NCBI RefSeq assembly: GCF_000209655.1
Contig: NC_015458.1
Coordinates: forward strand, 2,356,001-2,420,000
Reading direction: 5' to 3'
Length of the DNA: 64,000 nucleotides
DNA from: Pusillimonas sp. T7-7
GTDB taxonomy: Bacteria; Pseudomonadota; Gammaproteobacteria; Burkholderiales; Burkholderiaceae_B
The translations under genes were made by a program, and so were the position numbers. This document shows, piece by piece, positions 9,206 through 19,577 of this stretch (positions within the stretch are counted from its first letter, which is position 1; the number at the start of each line of letters is the position of its first letter). The notes below the pieces were generated by a model. The model worked only from the letters and a program-made list of their open reading frames with translations, was not told where the DNA came from and did not search any database.

Positions 9206-12200
9206 ATGACCGAAGACCAACTCGAGCAGGAAGCCCTGGGCTGGCTGGCAGACGTCGGCTACACCCCCCGCAGCGGCCCGGATATCGCCCACGACGGCTC
9301 CGACCCTCAGCGTAGCGGCTATACACAGGTGACTCTGCCGCAACGTCTACGCGATACCATCGCCCGACTGAACCCCGACATTCCCGCTATCGCCCGTGAT
9401 GAAGCTTTAAAACAGGTGGAAAACCTGGATACCCCTGTTCAGTTGGCCGCCAATTGCGCTTTCCACAAGCTGATGGTCAATGGCGTTCCCGTGCAGTATC
9501 AGAAGGATGGCGAAACCCGTGGTGACCTGGTTCGCCTGGTGGATTGGGCGAACCCGAAAAACAACGAATTTTGGGCAGTCAGCCAGTTCACCATCAAAGG
9601 CCCGCACCATACCCGCCGTCCAGACATTATCCTGTTCATCAACGGCCTGCCACTGGTTCTGCTGGAACTGAAGAACGCCGTCAACGAAGGGGCCGATATC
9701 TGGAAGGCCTACGACCAGCTTCAGACCTACAAGGCGCAGATTCCCGATATCTTCGAGTACAACGAAATACTGGTCATTTCGGACGGCAGCGAGGCCCGCT
9801 TCGGGTCGTTATCTGCCAACGCCGAGCGCTTCATGCAATGGCGCACCATTGATGGCGTGGAGCTTGACCCGCTAGGCCAGTTCAATGAATTGGAAACTCT
9901 GGTGCGCGGCCTGCTTGCGCCCCAATACTTGTTGGATTACCTGCGTTACTTCGTGCTGTTTGAAGACGATGGCACGCTCATCAAGAAGATTGCTGGTTAC
10001 CACCAGTACCATGCCGTGCGTTTCGCCATCGAAGAAGTGGTGCGGGTGTCGCGCCCTGATGTGGAAAAAGGTAAACGCGGCAAGGGCGGTGTGGTATGGC
10101 ATACCCAGGGCAGCGGCAAGAGCATTACCATGACTTGTTTTGCGGCACGGGTGATGCAGGAACCGGCCATGCAGAATCCCACTATTGTGGTAATTACCGA
10201 CCGCAATGACCTGGATGGACAACTGTTTGGCGTATTCAGTCTGTCGCAGGACCTATTGCGCGAACAGCCCGTACAAGCCACCACACGCCAGCAATTGCGG
10301 GCCTTGCTGGGTAACCGGCCCTCTGGCGGCATTGTGTTTGCCACCATCCAGAAATTTATGCCCGGTGAGGATGAAGACATCTTCCCGGAGTTATCCGACC
10401 GCAGCAATATTGTAGTGATTGCCGACGAGGCGCACCGTACGCAATATAGCTTTGAAGCCAAACTGAAGACCCGCAAGAACAAGGCCGGTAACCTAGCGAC
10501 TGCTTATCACTTGGCTCCCGATAACGAACCCAGTACGGCGTTCGCCACAGAGCTCGCAGGCTCCGAGGATTACCTTAGCAAGTATCAAACCGGATACGCT
10601 CAGCACCTACGCGATGCCTTGCCCAACGCAACGTTCGTGGCTTTCACCGGCACTCCAGTCAGCAGCACCGACCGCGATACCCGCTCCGTGTTCGGCAATT
10701 ACATCCATGTCTATGATATGCAGCAGGCCAAGGAGGACGGCGCCACCGTCGCCATCTACTACGAGTCACGCTTGGCCAAGCTTAAGCTCAAGGAAACCGA
10801 CCTGGAAGCCATTGATGAAGAAGTGGATGAGCTGGCTGAAGATGAAGAAGAACAGACCCAGGCTCGCCTCAAGTCAAAGTGGGCTGCGTTGGAGAAGGTG
10901 GTGGGTGCGGAACCCCGCGTCGCCAGCGTGGCCGCCGACCTAGTTGAGCACTTCGAGGAACGTAACAAGGCTCAGGACGGCAAGGCCATGGCCGTTGGTA
11001 TGAGCCGCGATATCTGCGTGCATCTGTATAACGAAATCATAAAGTTGCGCCCTGACTGGCACGATGAGGACCCTGAGCAAGGCACCATCAAGGTCATCAT
11101 GACCGGCAGCGCCAGCGACAAGGCCTTGCTACGTCCACATATCTACAGCGGCCAGGTAAAGAAACGCCTGGAAAAACGCTTTAAGGACCCGGCCGACCCT
11201 TTGAAAATGGTCATTGTGCGCGATATGTGGCTGACCGGCTTCGATGCCCCTTGCGTACATACCATGTACATCGATAAGCCCATGAAGGGCCACAACCTGA
11301 TGCAGGCCATTGCTCGTGTGAACCGAGTGTTCCGCGACAAGCAAGGCGGTCTGGTGGTCGACTACATCGGCATAGGCAACGAACTAAAAGCCGCCATGAA
11401 AGAATACACGGCCAGCAAAGGCCGTGGCAAGCCGACCGTAGACGCGTACGAAGCCCTGGCCGTGATGTTGGAAAAACTGGATGTATTACGCGCCATGCTG
11501 CATGGCTACGACTACTCCGGCTTCAAGACCGGCGGCCATAAGGCACTGGCGGGCGCTGCCAACCACATCCTGTCACTGCGCCCACCGCCCGGCCAGAAGG
11601 ACGCCAAACTGGACGGCAAGAAGCGCTTTGCCGATGCCGCACTGGCTTTAAGCAAAGCCTTTTCACTGTGCTGCACCCTGGACGAAGCCAAGACCCTGCG
11701 CGATGAAGTGGCATTCATGCAGGCGGTGAAGGTCATTCTGACCAAGCGCGACATCAGCGCCCAGAAGAAAACCGACGAACAGCGCGAAATCGCCATACGC
11801 CAAATCATCAATCAGGCTGTGGTCAGCGAAAGCGTGGTCGATATCTTCGACGCCGTCGGCCTGGAAAAGCCCAATATCGGCTTGCTGGACGACGAGTTCC
11901 TTGCCCAGGTGCGCAACCTGCCCGAGCGCAACCTTGCGGTTGAGCTGCTAGAGCGATTGCTGGAAGGCGAGATCAAAAGCAAGTTCGCCAGTAATCTCGT
12001 GCAGCAGAAGAAGTTTTCTGAGATGCTCAGCGGCGTCATCACGCGCTACCAGAACCGCAGCATTGAAACGGCTCAGGTGATGGAAGAGTTGGTGGAGATG
12101 GCTAAGAAGTTCAAGGAAGCCGTCAGCCGTGGCGAAGAGCTAGGCCTGAGTGAAGACGAAATCCGGTTCTACGATGCGCTTGCTACCAATGAGTCAGCAG

Positions 12201-12430
12201 TACGAGAACTGACAGACGAAACACTGAAAAAAATCGCTCACGAGCTCACGGAAAATCTACGCAAAAACATCACTGTCGACTGGTCAAAGCGCGAAAGTGT
12301 ACGCGCCAGCCTACGGCTATTGGTCAGGAGGATATTGCGCAAATACAAGTATCCGCCTGATATGGCAGATACGGCTGTAGAGTTGGTGTTACAGCAAGCT
12401 GAAGTTTTGGGTGAGCAATGGAGTCATTGA
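9206..12430 (+). CDS. hsdR: Type I restriction-modification system, restriction (motor and nuclease) subunit
   Basis: 1074 residues. The N-terminal PD-(D/E)xK nuclease shows RRPDIILF then LLELK (about residues 137-155). The SF2 helicase follows with Walker [12 protein letters not shown] (about 300), a DEAH box [10 protein letters not shown] (about 406), a [12 protein letters not shown] motif III region, and a motif [12 protein letters not shown]. The C-terminal helical part contacts the methylase. With HsdM and HsdS it translocates and cuts unmethylated DNA far from the target. The ATG at 9206 has an AGGG just upstream. It closes the hsdM-hsdS-DUF4917-hsdR operon. Confidence 0.97.
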   Translation: MTEDQLEQEALGWLADVGYTPRSGPDIAHDGSDPQRSGYTQVTLPQRLRDTIARLNPDIPAIARDEALKQVENLDTPVQLAANCAFHKLMVNGVPVQYQKDGETRGDLVRLVDWANPKNNEFWAVSQFTIKGPHHTRRPDIILFINGLPLVLLELKNAVNEGADIWKAYDQLQTYKAQIPDIFEYNEILVISDGSEARFGSLSANAERFMQWRTIDGVELDPLGQFNELETLVRGLLAPQYLLDYLRYFVLFEDDGTLIKKIAGYHQYHAVRFAIEEVVRVSRPDVEKGKRGKGGVVWHTQGSGKSITMTCFAARVMQEPAMQNPTIVVITDRNDLDGQLFGVFSLSQDLLREQPVQATTRQQLRALLGNRPSGGIVFATIQKFMPGEDEDIFPELSDRSNIVVIADEAHRTQYSFEAKLKTRKNKAGNLATAYHLAPDNEPSTAFATELAGSEDYLSKYQTGYAQHLRDALPNATFVAFTGTPVSSTDRDTRSVFGNYIHVYDMQQAKEDGATVAIYYESRLAKLKLKETDLEAIDEEVDELAEDEEEQTQARLKSKWAALEKVVGAEPRVASVAADLVEHFEERNKAQDGKAMAVGMSRDICVHLYNEIIKLRPDWHDEDPEQGTIKVIMTGSASDKALLRPHIYSGQVKKRLEKRFKDPADPLKMVIVRDMWLTGFDAPCVHTMYIDKPMKGHNLMQAIARVNRVFRDKQGGLVVDYIGIGNELKAAMKEYTASKGRGKPTVDAYEALAVMLEKLDVLRAMLHGYDYSGFKTGGHKALAGAANHILSLRPPPGQKDAKLDGKKRFADAALALSKAFSLCCTLDEAKTLRDEVAFMQAVKVILTKRDISAQKKTDEQREIAIRQIINQAVVSESVVDIFDAVGLEKPNIGLLDDEFLAQVRNLPERNLAVELLERLLEGEIKSKFASNLVQQKKFSEMLSGVITRYQNRSIETAQVMEELVEMAKKFKEAVSRGEELGLSEDEIRFYDALATNESAVRELTDETLKKIAHELTENLRKNITVDWSKRESVRASLRLLVRRILRKYKYPPDMADTAVELVLQQAEVLGEQWSH

Positions 12431-12575
12431 GTAGAACAGGAGAACGGCAGATGTAAGCCGTCGTGCATATCAGTGAAAAACCAGGGTGACACAATGAGTT
12501 CGGCGACATCGTTTTTCTGCCAACCGTCGCGTGACTTCTTAACCCTTCACAAGAACAAAAGGATGGACAATTCAT

Positions 12576-14483
12576 ATGCAGCTAACGTCAATTAAAATTA
12601 AAGATTTCCGCTGCATCGAAGATTTGCATATCAGCGTGAATGGGAATGCTGTAATCATTGGCGAAAATAACGCTGGAAAAAGCGCTGTTCTTGATGCGAT
12701 AAAAATCGCGCTGGGGCGTAAATGGGGTCGGCAGGGGAACACTGGTTTCAATGAGTACGATTTCCGTTTAGGTGCCCTGGACGAACATGGCCAGCCAACC
12801 CCCATTCAAGTGAGCCTAGGTTTTTCGGAGAAAAAACCTAACGAATGGTCGGAAAATATCAGCGCAGCCCTTTTAGAAATCAAGAAAGTGCACCCCGTGA
12901 CAGAAATCTCATCTATTGAGATGCGAGTCAAGTGCGAGTTTCAATCCATCACAAAATCTGTGGATCCGGAGTGGCAATTTCTAAATCCTGAAGGTAAACC
13001 CTACTCAGGAAGAGGAGCCAGGAATCAAAATCTATCGGAGTTCTTTCGTTATGTTCCCTGCTTCTCAATGGCTGCTATGCGAGATGCTTCCGTCGAATTT
13101 GGAGGGAAATCGAGATTCTGGGGATCACTTCTTAAATCCATCAACATCCCAGCGGATAAGACCGCTGAGTTGGAATCCGGGTTCGCCTCATTAAATGATG
13201 AGTTACTAAAAGCAGATCCGAAGCTTGAAAACATCAAAAACACATTGCGTTCCATTCAAAAGGTAATCGCTATTGGAGCAGTAGGCAATGTGGATGTGAG
13301 AGCCGTCCCAATTAATTTATGGGACATCATCAGTCGATCAGAATTGCTGATACAAGGAAAGGACACGGATCCTTGGCTGCCGATATATAGACATGGCAAT
13401 GGTGTTCAGAGTTTGGCTGTAATTTTTCTTTTTAGGGCTTACGTCGATAATATTCTTGCCGACTCTTACACGGCCGACAGCACTCCGATATTAACGCTGG
13501 AAGAACCTGAAGCGCATCTTCACCCCCAAGCCTGCAGGGCGCTGTGGGATGCTATAAGCACCCTACCGGGTCAGAAAATCATCACCACTCATTCCCCATA
13601 TTTTGTACAAAATGTGCCTTTGAAAGATCTCATAATTCTTCGACGTGGAGACAACGGACCGACCGGCCACAGAATTGAGCAGGAATTCTCCGCAGAAATA
13701 CCTGAGTCAGACGCCTTAAGCCGCGTTGTAGCGAAATACCCGGACATTTTGAACTATGACGCAATATTCAAGACACTCACATGTAAAGGCTATTTAGACA
13801 CGGGCATCTATCGAGAGTTGCTGCGCTGCTTCACAGAGAACGGCGCAAATGAAACTCACTTGAAGTTAAAGCACCTTAAAGGACAGAGTATCCGCTACAT
13901 CAGCGATTCCGACATATCCAAGCTGGAAAGCTGGGCAAAGAGAATCCGAGGTGAGATATTTTTCGCACGGAAGTGGATTTTGTGTGAAGGGCAGGCGGAA
14001 TATGCTGTTCTTGGAGCGATAGCGGAGAAACTTGGAAAGCCATTGGATTCTTACGGGATTGCAGTCATAGATTACCAAAACAACGGTTCTCCGGGCGCTT
14101 TTGCCTCACTAGCCAGATCACTAGGATTCGAATGGGCGATGATATGTGATGGTGATGACGGAGGAGACTCCCACATAGCGCAGCTAAGAAATCGAAATTT
14201 CGAGGAAGCGGAAATCAGTCAACGCCTAGTCCAGCTTCCTAGAGGACTTGACCTAGAAAAACTTATTGCATCAAGCCCATTGCGACCATTCATGCTCGCT
14301 GCGGCTCATGAGCTCGATGATAGTATTCAAGACGACGACGCACTGCTTCTGCCCTTTGCCGAAGAGCACAAAGAAGAGTTGGCGGTACGTTTATCTCGAC
14401 AAATACGGATTAACGCACCTTCGGAATCAATACCGGTGGAGTTTCGGCAGCTATTTATCAATCTGGGAGAATTAAATGAGTGA
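12576..14483 (+). CDS. gajA: OLD-family ATP-dependent nuclease, Gabija GajA
   Basis: 635 residues. The N-terminal ABC/RecF-like ATPase begins IKDFRCIEDLHI and has Walker A GENNAGKSAVLDA (about 28) and Walker B ILTLEEPEAHLHP (about 305-317). The C-terminal TOPRIM nuclease has the Glu motif ILCEGQAEYAVL (about 470) and the Asp motif CDGDDGGDS (about 524). OLD nucleases alone are common, but this one directly precedes and overlaps a UvrD-like helicase gene, the arrangement that defines Gabija. GajA is a DNA-nicking enzyme held off by nucleotides and released when phage deplete them. The start ATG follows an AAGGA-type ribosome site, and a 145-base gap separates it from hsdR, so it probably has its own promoter. 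Confidence 0.9.
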   Translation: MQLTSIKIKDFRCIEDLHISVNGNAVIIGENNAGKSAVLDAIKIALGRKWGRQGNTGFNEYDFRLGALDEHGQPTPIQVSLGFSEKKPNEWSENISAALLEIKKVHPVTEISSIEMRVKCEFQSITKSVDPEWQFLNPEGKPYSGRGARNQNLSEFFRYVPCFSMAAMRDASVEFGGKSRFWGSLLKSINIPADKTAELESGFASLNDELLKADPKLENIKNTLRSIQKVIAIGAVGNVDVRAVPINLWDIISRSELLIQGKDTDPWLPIYRHGNGVQSLAVIFLFRAYVDNILADSYTADSTPILTLEEPEAHLHPQACRALWDAISTLPGQKIITTHSPYFVQNVPLKDLIILRRGDNGPTGHRIEQEFSAEIPESDALSRVVAKYPDILNYDAIFKTLTCKGYLDTGIYRELLRCFTENGANETHLKLKHLKGQSIRYISDSDISKLESWAKRIRGEIFFARKWILCEGQAEYAVLGAIAEKLGKPLDSYGIAVIDYQNNGSPGAFASLARSLGFEWAMICDGDDGGDSHIAQLRNRNFEEAEISQRLVQLPRGLDLEKLIASSPLRPFMLAAAHELDDSIQDDDALLLPFAEEHKEELAVRLSRQIRINAPSESIPVEFRQLFINLGELNE

Positions 14484-16395
14484 AAGCGGCAACCGCCTTA
14501 ATAATTTAATCGAGAGCCTCACTCCCATTCAGCGACAAGCCTCGGCTTGGAATGATGGTGCTTTTCTATTGCTTGCCGGCCCCGGGTCAGGAAAAACGCG
14601 AGTGTTGACCGCTCGCATTGCTCGGCTATTGGTAGAATCTCTGGATGATCGCTGGAGAATTCTGGCACTGACATTTACCAATCGTGCCGCCGACGAGATG
14701 CGCAGCCGGATAATTGATATCGTTCCCGAAGCTGAAGATAGATTATTCATTGGTACATTCCACTCCTTTGCGGGGGAAATTTTGCGCCAAAATGGGACTC
14801 TCTTAGGAATAAAAACAGACTTTCGAATTTACTCAACTACCGCTGACCGCATCGAACTTCTCGAACGAGCCATGATGGAAGCGGGGGTCGAACGGAGCTT
14901 TTCTCCCGAGAAAGTTCTAGCAGTTCTTGATCGGCTGCGTGACAGGCTTGTCGGGCCTGACGAATGCGAACGTCTGTTCGAAAACCCAGAGCGTGCAGCT
15001 TCAGTGTCTAAAATTTATGCTGCTTACGAGAATTTTCTACTCAACGAAAATGCTGTTGACTTCCCTGCTCTGATTTTCAAAGCACACTTACTATTTAACA
15101 AATTCCCAGCGATTGCACGAAAATACTCAACGGGATATAAGTACATCTGTTTAGATGAGTTTCAAGACACCAACTCGAGCCAGTACCGGCTTCTGCGTGC
15201 ACTCACAGATAGTTCCGACAAAAATGTCTTTGCCGTCGCGGATGATGACCAAATCATTTATCAGTGGAATGGTGCTAGCCACAAGCGGCTCGAGCAATTT
15301 AGAAATGACTATGAACCTAGCAGTCTTCAGATGCCCACCAACTTCCGCTGCCCAGCAGAGGTTGTAGCCCTAGCAAATCGTCTTGTATCTCACAACATTT
15401 TGCGCTCGCCAGGTAAGAGTCCGCTAGAGGCAGGAAAGAATCAACTCAATATAAATGATCGGGTTAGATTACTCCATTTCAGTGGCCAAGCCACTGAAGC
15501 TGCCGGAATAGCTCAAGACATAGCAGACCGACATGGATCAGCGATCAGCAAAGTAGCTGTTATAGCTAGAACAAAAGCACTTCTCGAAGGCGTCCAAAGG
15601 GCAATGAATGACAGAGGCATACAAGCTCAAATTGCCCAACGTCGAGATTCTTTTGCAAGCCCTCCATATGTATGGTTGCATAGCGCCCTAAACCTTGCCA
15701 ATCGACGAACAGACCAGCGAATATTTCTAGTTTTCGTCGAAAGTAGTGCCAAGCTTATGGGAGTTAATCTCGACTTTCAAAATCTGGTCTCGCTAGCGGC
15801 AACCACCCATGGCGATCTACTCAGGACATGGGTAAGTGAGGCAAGGAAAACTGAGGACTTAGGCGAACCGATTCAGCGATTGTTGGATATTACCGCCTCC
15901 CAACTGGCTGAACGCTTAGATTATGGAAGTTTCGTGAAACAAACCGTTTCTTTCTTTAAATCACAACAGGAAGGGCTTGAGGCTGAGTTTCCCCAGTTCG
16001 ATGAAGATACGCGAGCTTGGGCAGAGTTAGCTCGCGAGATTACATCCTCCATCGGTGCAAGCGCGGGCTTAGAAACTTTTTTACAGGAGCTTGACCTTCG
16101 ATCCAAGGAGCCTCCGCTGGGACCAAATGTCTTGCCCCTGCTCACGGTTCACGGCTCTAAAGGCAACGAGTTTGATCATGTTTATGTGGTGGGCCTTGCA
16201 GAAGACGTTATGCCTTCATTCCAAAGTAAGAGTAAAGGTGACAACAGCCCCGAAATGGAAGAAGAGCGCCGAAACTGTTTCGTCGCCATAACCCGTTGCA
16301 TGGAGTCGCTGACTCTTAGCTATAGCGACGAATACCGGAACTGGGCAAAAGCTCCGTCTCGCTTTCTCATTGAGATGGGTCTCCTAGACTCTTGA
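14476..16395 (+). CDS. gajB: UvrD/Rep-like SF1 helicase, Gabija GajB
   Basis: 639 residues with a full SF1A helicase motif set: Q-motif LTPIQRQA, Walker A AGPGSGKTRVLTARI (about residue 35), FTNRAADEMRSR, Walker B LDEFQDTNSSQYRLL (about 226), DDDQIIYQWNGA, a LLTVHGSKGNEFDHVYVVGL motif V region and EERRNCFVAITRC near the end. GajB is thought to sense DNA ends and activate GajA. It is longer than the roughly 500-residue Bacillus GajB, mostly because of fuller 1B/2B regions. The ATG overlaps the gajA stop by 8 bases, so the pair is translationally coupled. It is the last intact gene before the tRNA-fragment boundary. Confidence 0.9.
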   Translation: MSESGNRLNNLIESLTPIQRQASAWNDGAFLLLAGPGSGKTRVLTARIARLLVESLDDRWRILALTFTNRAADEMRSRIIDIVPEAEDRLFIGTFHSFAGEILRQNGTLLGIKTDFRIYSTTADRIELLERAMMEAGVERSFSPEKVLAVLDRLRDRLVGPDECERLFENPERAASVSKIYAAYENFLLNENAVDFPALIFKAHLLFNKFPAIARKYSTGYKYICLDEFQDTNSSQYRLLRALTDSSDKNVFAVADDDQIIYQWNGASHKRLEQFRNDYEPSSLQMPTNFRCPAEVVALANRLVSHNILRSPGKSPLEAGKNQLNINDRVRLLHFSGQATEAAGIAQDIADRHGSAISKVAVIARTKALLEGVQRAMNDRGIQAQIAQRRDSFASPPYVWLHSALNLANRRTDQRIFLVFVESSAKLMGVNLDFQNLVSLAATTHGDLLRTWVSEARKTEDLGEPIQRLLDITASQLAERLDYGSFVKQTVSFFKSQQEGLEAEFPQFDEDTRAWAELAREITSSIGASAGLETFLQELDLRSKEPPLGPNVLPLLTVHGSKGNEFDHVYVVGLAEDVMPSFQSKSKGDNSPEMEEERRNCFVAITRCMESLTLSYSDEYRNWAKAPSRFLIEMGLLDS

Positions 16396-16635
16396 ACAGG
16401 GAGGGTCCACCGATATCCACCAAGGCGTCACCTACATCCAAAAGGAAATAGTATGCGAGTGTCGCCATTCTGTTGCTATGGAGCTGTACCGAAATTCGGT
16501 ACAGCTCAGGTACACACATCAGTTTTCGCCAATTTCACAAAACTACGCTAACCTACTGATATATAATTACTTTCACCTTCACTAACCTACGCTCGCCTTC
16601 GCCCCACTTCCCTAGACAGACACCTTCACACGCCA
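16396..16635. other. Non-coding island end between gajB and the tRNA fragment
   Basis: No protein-like frame is visible in this stretch. It contains a perfect 27-base palindrome (listed separately) and two copies of CTAACCTAC near 16549 and 16583. Short direct repeats next to an att site could be integrase arm sites, but that is speculative. Confidence 0.6.
16481..16507. repeat. Perfect 27-base palindrome beyond gajB
   Basis: Two 13-base arms (GAGCTGTACCGAA and its reverse complement) flank a single central A. It could act as a transcription terminator for gajB, but no T-run follows, so a protein-binding or recombination role is equally possible. A sequence of the same build occurs at 30931-30955. 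Confidence 0.85.
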
Positions 16636-16688
16636 ACTCAAAATCCCCCGCCGCAAGGCGTGCCGGTTCGATTCCGGCCCCGGCACCA
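16636..16688 (+). other. 3' fragment of a tRNA-Leu(CAA) gene: probable island attachment site
   Basis: The 53 bases run from the anticodon loop (ACTCAAAATC, anticodon CAA) through the long variable arm (GCCGCAAGGCG), the T arm (GCCGG TTCGATT CCGGC) and the acceptor 3' strand, ending in an encoded CCA. The 5' half of a tRNA is missing: upstream bases do not form D-arm or acceptor partners. Tyrosine-recombinase islands integrate in tRNA 3' ends and leave such direct-repeat scars. This marks the right edge of the defence island; the intact tRNA-Leu and the integrase would be expected beyond the left edge. Confidence 0.85.
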
Positions 16689-16733
16689 GCTTAAAAACCT
16701 GGCTCTTCCCCATTACGGGGGATGTGGCACTTA

Positions 16734-16815
16734 TTACACTCGGTTAATTACACCATTCCAACCGCATTGAGCCAAGACCCGCATGCGGTAATTCTCAAAA
16801 TTCCTGAATCCAAAC
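16734..16815 (-). pseudogene. C-terminal remnant of an insertion-sequence transposase (possibly ISL3 family)
   Basis: The minus strand reads LTFGFRNFENYRMRVLAQCG and a few more residues before a stop. This looks like the tail of an ISL3-type (IS204/IS1001-like) transposase, though the family call is tentative. The frame is cut at 16815/16816 exactly where an IS66-type end begins, so an IS66 insertion truncated it. Confidence 0.6.
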
Positions 16816-16834
16816 GTAAGCGCCCGCCCAAGGC
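16816..16834. repeat. IS66-type terminal fragment A
   Basis: Nineteen bases starting GTAAGCGCCCG, the conserved outer end of IS66-family elements. It stops where the next end begins, so only a stub remains. Confidence 0.7.
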
Positions 16835-16877
16835 GTAAGCGCCCGGGGAACACACATTGACGAACGGCCGCAGTTGC
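16835..16877. repeat. IS66-type terminal fragment B
   Basis: Begins GTAAGCGCCCGGGGAACAC and continues to an ATTGACG block like the inner end of IS66 termini. It is 43 bases long and is interrupted by the next IS66 end at 16878. Confidence 0.7.
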
Positions 16878-16922
16878 GTAAGCGCCCGGCGAACACCGTC
16901 TTGACTTGGGCGTGAGGCTGCT

Positions 16923-16930
16923 CAATGAGT
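16923..16930. repeat. Left 8-bp target-site duplication of the inner IS66
   Basis: CAATGAGT directly precedes the GTAAGC terminus and is repeated exactly at 19536-19543. Eight bases is the duplication length known for IS66. Confidence 0.95.
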
Positions 16931-17026
16931 GTAAGCGCCCGCCCAAGGCCGTCTTGAATAGGATCGCGCCATCCGGAGAATAGATCCCCATCAATTCTTA
17001 GATGGGGATCTATGCACACCACAGCG

Positions 17027-17449
17027 ATGTCAGACAGTCAGAGCTTTCGTAATCTGCCTCGGCGCCGGTTTTCCAAAGAAGAGAAGCATCAGATCGTGCG
17101 AGAGTTCTTGCACTTGGGTATTCCCTTGGCTAGGTTCGCCCGGGAGCGCGACCTGCATTACAACCAACTGAGCCGCTGGCGTAAAGAATACTTGGCGGGT
17201 GAGTATGGCCCGGTCAGCGCGCTTCGCTCTCCCGACCTTCAATGGATTCCCATGAAGGTTCAAAATCATTCGCCACAGTCATCGACTGCTGTCGTAACCG
17301 TAGCGCAAGATGGCGAATGTTCGGGCGAGCAAAGCGACGATATGCTTGGTCTTGAGCGGCTGCATATTAACCTGCCCAAGGGCACGCTCTTATTTGAAGG
17401 CAAATGTTCTGCCGCGTTGTTGCGCACTATTCTCGAGGCGCTGCAATGA
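17027..17449 (+). CDS. tnpA: IS66 family TnpA (helix-turn-helix accessory protein)
   Basis: About 140 residues from ATG 17027; an in-frame ATG at 17012 is also possible. The N-terminus has a Tnp_1/HTH pattern, [16 protein letters not shown] then [13 protein letters not shown], as in IS66 Orf1. It is needed for transposition along with TnpB and TnpC. The stop overlaps the tnpB start as ATGA. Confidence 0.9.
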   Translation: MSDSQSFRNLPRRRFSKEEKHQIVREFLHLGIPLARFARERDLHYNQLSRWRKEYLAGEYGPVSALRSPDLQWIPMKVQNHSPQSSTAVVTVAQDGECSGEQSDDMLGLERLHINLPKGTLLFEGKCSAALLRTILEALQ

Positions 17450-17790
17450 TCGGCTTGCCGACAGGAACGCGGGTGTGGCTGGCGGCTGGCGCCACCGACA
17501 TGCGCCGAGGCTTTGATGGCCTGGCCGCCATCGTACAGGCCAAGCTTGAAGAAGACCCGTTCAGTGGTCATGTGTTCGTCTTCCGGGGCCGCAAGGGTGA
17601 TCGCATCAAGGTGCTGTGGTGGAGCGGCGACGGCATGTGCCTGCTGGCCAAGCGCCTTGAACATGGTCGTTTCGTGTGGCCCGGCGCCGAATCGGGCGTG
17701 GTACATTTGACGCCAGCGCAGCTGTCAATGCTGCTTGAAGGTATTGATTGGCGCCGCCCGACGCGCACCCGCAAACCGACCCAGGTTTAG
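17446..17790 (+). CDS. tnpB: IS66 family TnpB accessory protein
   Basis: 114 residues. [20 protein letters not shown] and the following [23 protein letters not shown] and [13 protein letters not shown] blocks are diagnostic of IS66 Orf2/TnpB (PF05717). The ATG overlaps the tnpA stop by four bases, so translation is coupled. Confidence 0.96.
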   Translation: MIGLPTGTRVWLAAGATDMRRGFDGLAAIVQAKLEEDPFSGHVFVFRGRKGDRIKVLWWSGDGMCLLAKRLEHGRFVWPGAESGVVHLTPAQLSMLLEGIDWRRPTRTRKPTQV

Positions 17791-17881
17791 ATCTCAAATA
17801 TGCGCCGAAAGGCGCATATTTATTAGGTTTACCGCTCATTCCGTATGGCGAAAATGCGGCGCGTTTGGTAAAATAGTGGCC

Positions 17882-19474
17882 ATGCTTAACCGTGCCAAAC
17901 TTCCCGACAATATCGACGATTTGAAGGCGTTGTTGTCGGCGCAATTGGACGAAACCCAGGCGCTGCGCGAAGCGCACCGCACACTGAAAGAAGAGCATCA
18001 AGAGCTCCGGGTTGAGCGTGATTTATTACGCCAGGAGAAGCAGTTCGACAAGCAAGAGATCCAGCGTCTGATGCTGCTCCTGTTCAAGCTCAAGCGCCAG
18101 GTGTTTGGCCAGAAGTCTGAGAAACTGCTGCGTCAAATCGATCAACTCGAGCTTGAACTCGAAGAGCTGCACATCAACCAGGGCGAGCGCGCGCAAAAAA
18201 CCGAATCGATCACACCGACGGCGCGTCCCGCGCCTGCGCGCCGGCCTATGCCCGAGCACCTGCCGCGCGACATCCAAGAGCATCTGCCCCAAGCGCCAGC
18301 GTGCCCCGATTGCGGTGGCGCGTGGCAGCGTTTGGGTGAAGACATCAGCGAAGTCTTGGAGTACATCCCATCGAGCCTGCGCGTCGTGCGCCATGTGCGC
18401 CCACGCTTGAGCTGCCGCTGTTGCGACCGGATGGCACAGGCCCCGGCACCTAGCCGTCCAATTGCCCGCAGCTTCGCTGGTCCGGGCCTACTGAGCCACG
18501 TCATGGTCAGCAAGTATCTGGACCACCAACCGCTGTACCGCCAATGCCAGATCTTCGGGCGCGAGAACGTGGACTTGAGCGAAAGCACGATGGGCGACTG
18601 GGTCGGTGGCACGCATCATTTACTGCGACCCTTGCTTGATGCGCTGCAACGCTACGTTTTTAGTTCGGCCAAGCTGCATACGGATGACACACCCATCAAT
18701 GTGCTGGCCCCAGGTGCAGGCAAAACGCGACAAGCGCGGCTGTGGGTATACACGCGCGACGATCGTCCCAGCGGCGACACTGCCGCGCCGGCGGTCTGGT
18801 TCAGATACTCGCCCGATCGAAAAGGCATCCATCCGCAAACACACCTGAAAGACTATGCCGGCATTGTGCAAGCCGACGCATTTGCCGGATACGATAAGGT
18901 CTACGCAACGGGCCGAGTCATCGAGGCCGGATGCTGGGCCCATGCGAGGCGTCGTTTCTACGATATCCATGCCAAGCAGGCCACGCCCATCACGACGCAT
19001 GTGCTTGATCGGATTGGCGCGCTTTATAAAATCGAATCGGGCATCCGGGGCAGCCCGCCCGAAGTACGACGTGCAGCGCGTCAAGAACAGGCCGAACCCA
19101 TCGTGATCGCATTGCATGCGTGGTTGCGAGAACAGTTGCCGACCCTATCACGTAAATCCGATACAGCGGACGCCATTGGCTATGCCATGAATCATTGGCA
19201 GGCGCTGACACGCTTCTTGGACGATGGGCGTATCGAAATCGACAACAATGCCGCAGAAAGGGCCTTGCGCGGGGTAAGCCTTGGCCGCAAGAACTATCTG
19301 TTTCTTGGATCGGATGCCGGCGGCGAGCGCGCCGCCACCATGTACAGCTTGCTGGGCACCGCCAAACTGAACGGCATCAATCCCGAAGCCTACCTTCGCC
19401 ATGTGCTAACCGTCATCGCTGACCATCCGGTCAATCGCGTCGACGAACTGTTGCCCTGGAACGTGACGCTTTAA
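17882..19474 (+). CDS. tnpC: IS66 family transposase TnpC (DDE)
   Basis: 530 residues from ATG 17882. It has a coiled-coil N-terminus ([19 protein letters not shown]), a zinc-finger region with CPDCGG and CRCCDRM, and the DDE domain ([14 protein letters not shown], then [11 protein letters not shown], then [18 protein letters not shown] near the end). The C-terminal [20 protein letters not shown] is the usual IS66 tail. The frame is complete and unbroken, unlike the tnpC of the neighbouring copy. Confidence 0.96.
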   Translation: MLNRAKLPDNIDDLKALLSAQLDETQALREAHRTLKEEHQELRVERDLLRQEKQFDKQEIQRLMLLLFKLKRQVFGQKSEKLLRQIDQLELELEELHINQGERAQKTESITPTARPAPARRPMPEHLPRDIQEHLPQAPACPDCGGAWQRLGEDISEVLEYIPSSLRVVRHVRPRLSCRCCDRMAQAPAPSRPIARSFAGPGLLSHVMVSKYLDHQPLYRQCQIFGRENVDLSESTMGDWVGGTHHLLRPLLDALQRYVFSSAKLHTDDTPINVLAPGAGKTRQARLWVYTRDDRPSGDTAAPAVWFRYSPDRKGIHPQTHLKDYAGIVQADAFAGYDKVYATGRVIEAGCWAHARRRFYDIHAKQATPITTHVLDRIGALYKIESGIRGSPPEVRRAARQEQAEPIVIALHAWLREQLPTLSRKSDTADAIGYAMNHWQALTRFLDDGRIEIDNNAAERALRGVSLGRKNYLFLGSDAGGERAATMYSLLGTAKLNGINPEAYLRHVLTVIADHPVNRVDELLPWNVTL

Positions 19475-19535
19475 CTGCCGCTCTCCGACAATTATCTTGG
19501 CCGGTCCGTCAACACGGTACAGGCCGGATGCTTAC

Positions 19536-19543
19536 CAATGAGT
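19536..19543. repeat. Right 8-bp target-site duplication of the inner IS66
   Basis: CAATGAGT directly after the right IS66 terminus, identical to 16923-16930. Confidence 0.95.
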
Positions 19544-19577
19544 AAATCCACTCCTCAGTGTTTTTCGTTGAATAGTC

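Larger units (their letters stand above)
16931..19535 (+). mobile_element. Complete inner IS66-family insertion sequence
   Basis: 2605 bp. Terminal inverted repeats of about 27 bases start GTAAGCGCCCGCCCAAGGCC on the left and, on the complement of the right end, GTAAGCATCCGGCCTGTACC. Both share GTAAGC, CCG and a following CCGT.TTGA block. A perfect CAATGAGT duplication flanks the element. It carries tnpA, tnpB and tnpC, all intact, so it may still be mobile. It sits 53 bases inside the end of the second IS66 copy. Confidence 0.95.

Noticed and set aside
12431..12575. Small gene between hsdR and gajA
   Set aside because: No open frame of reasonable size with a ribosome site; the stretch is more likely the gajA promoter.
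16816..16957. Repeated GTAAGCGCCCG as a CRISPR or regulatory array
   Set aside because: Each copy matches IS66 termini and the last is the precise end of an element with a target duplication.
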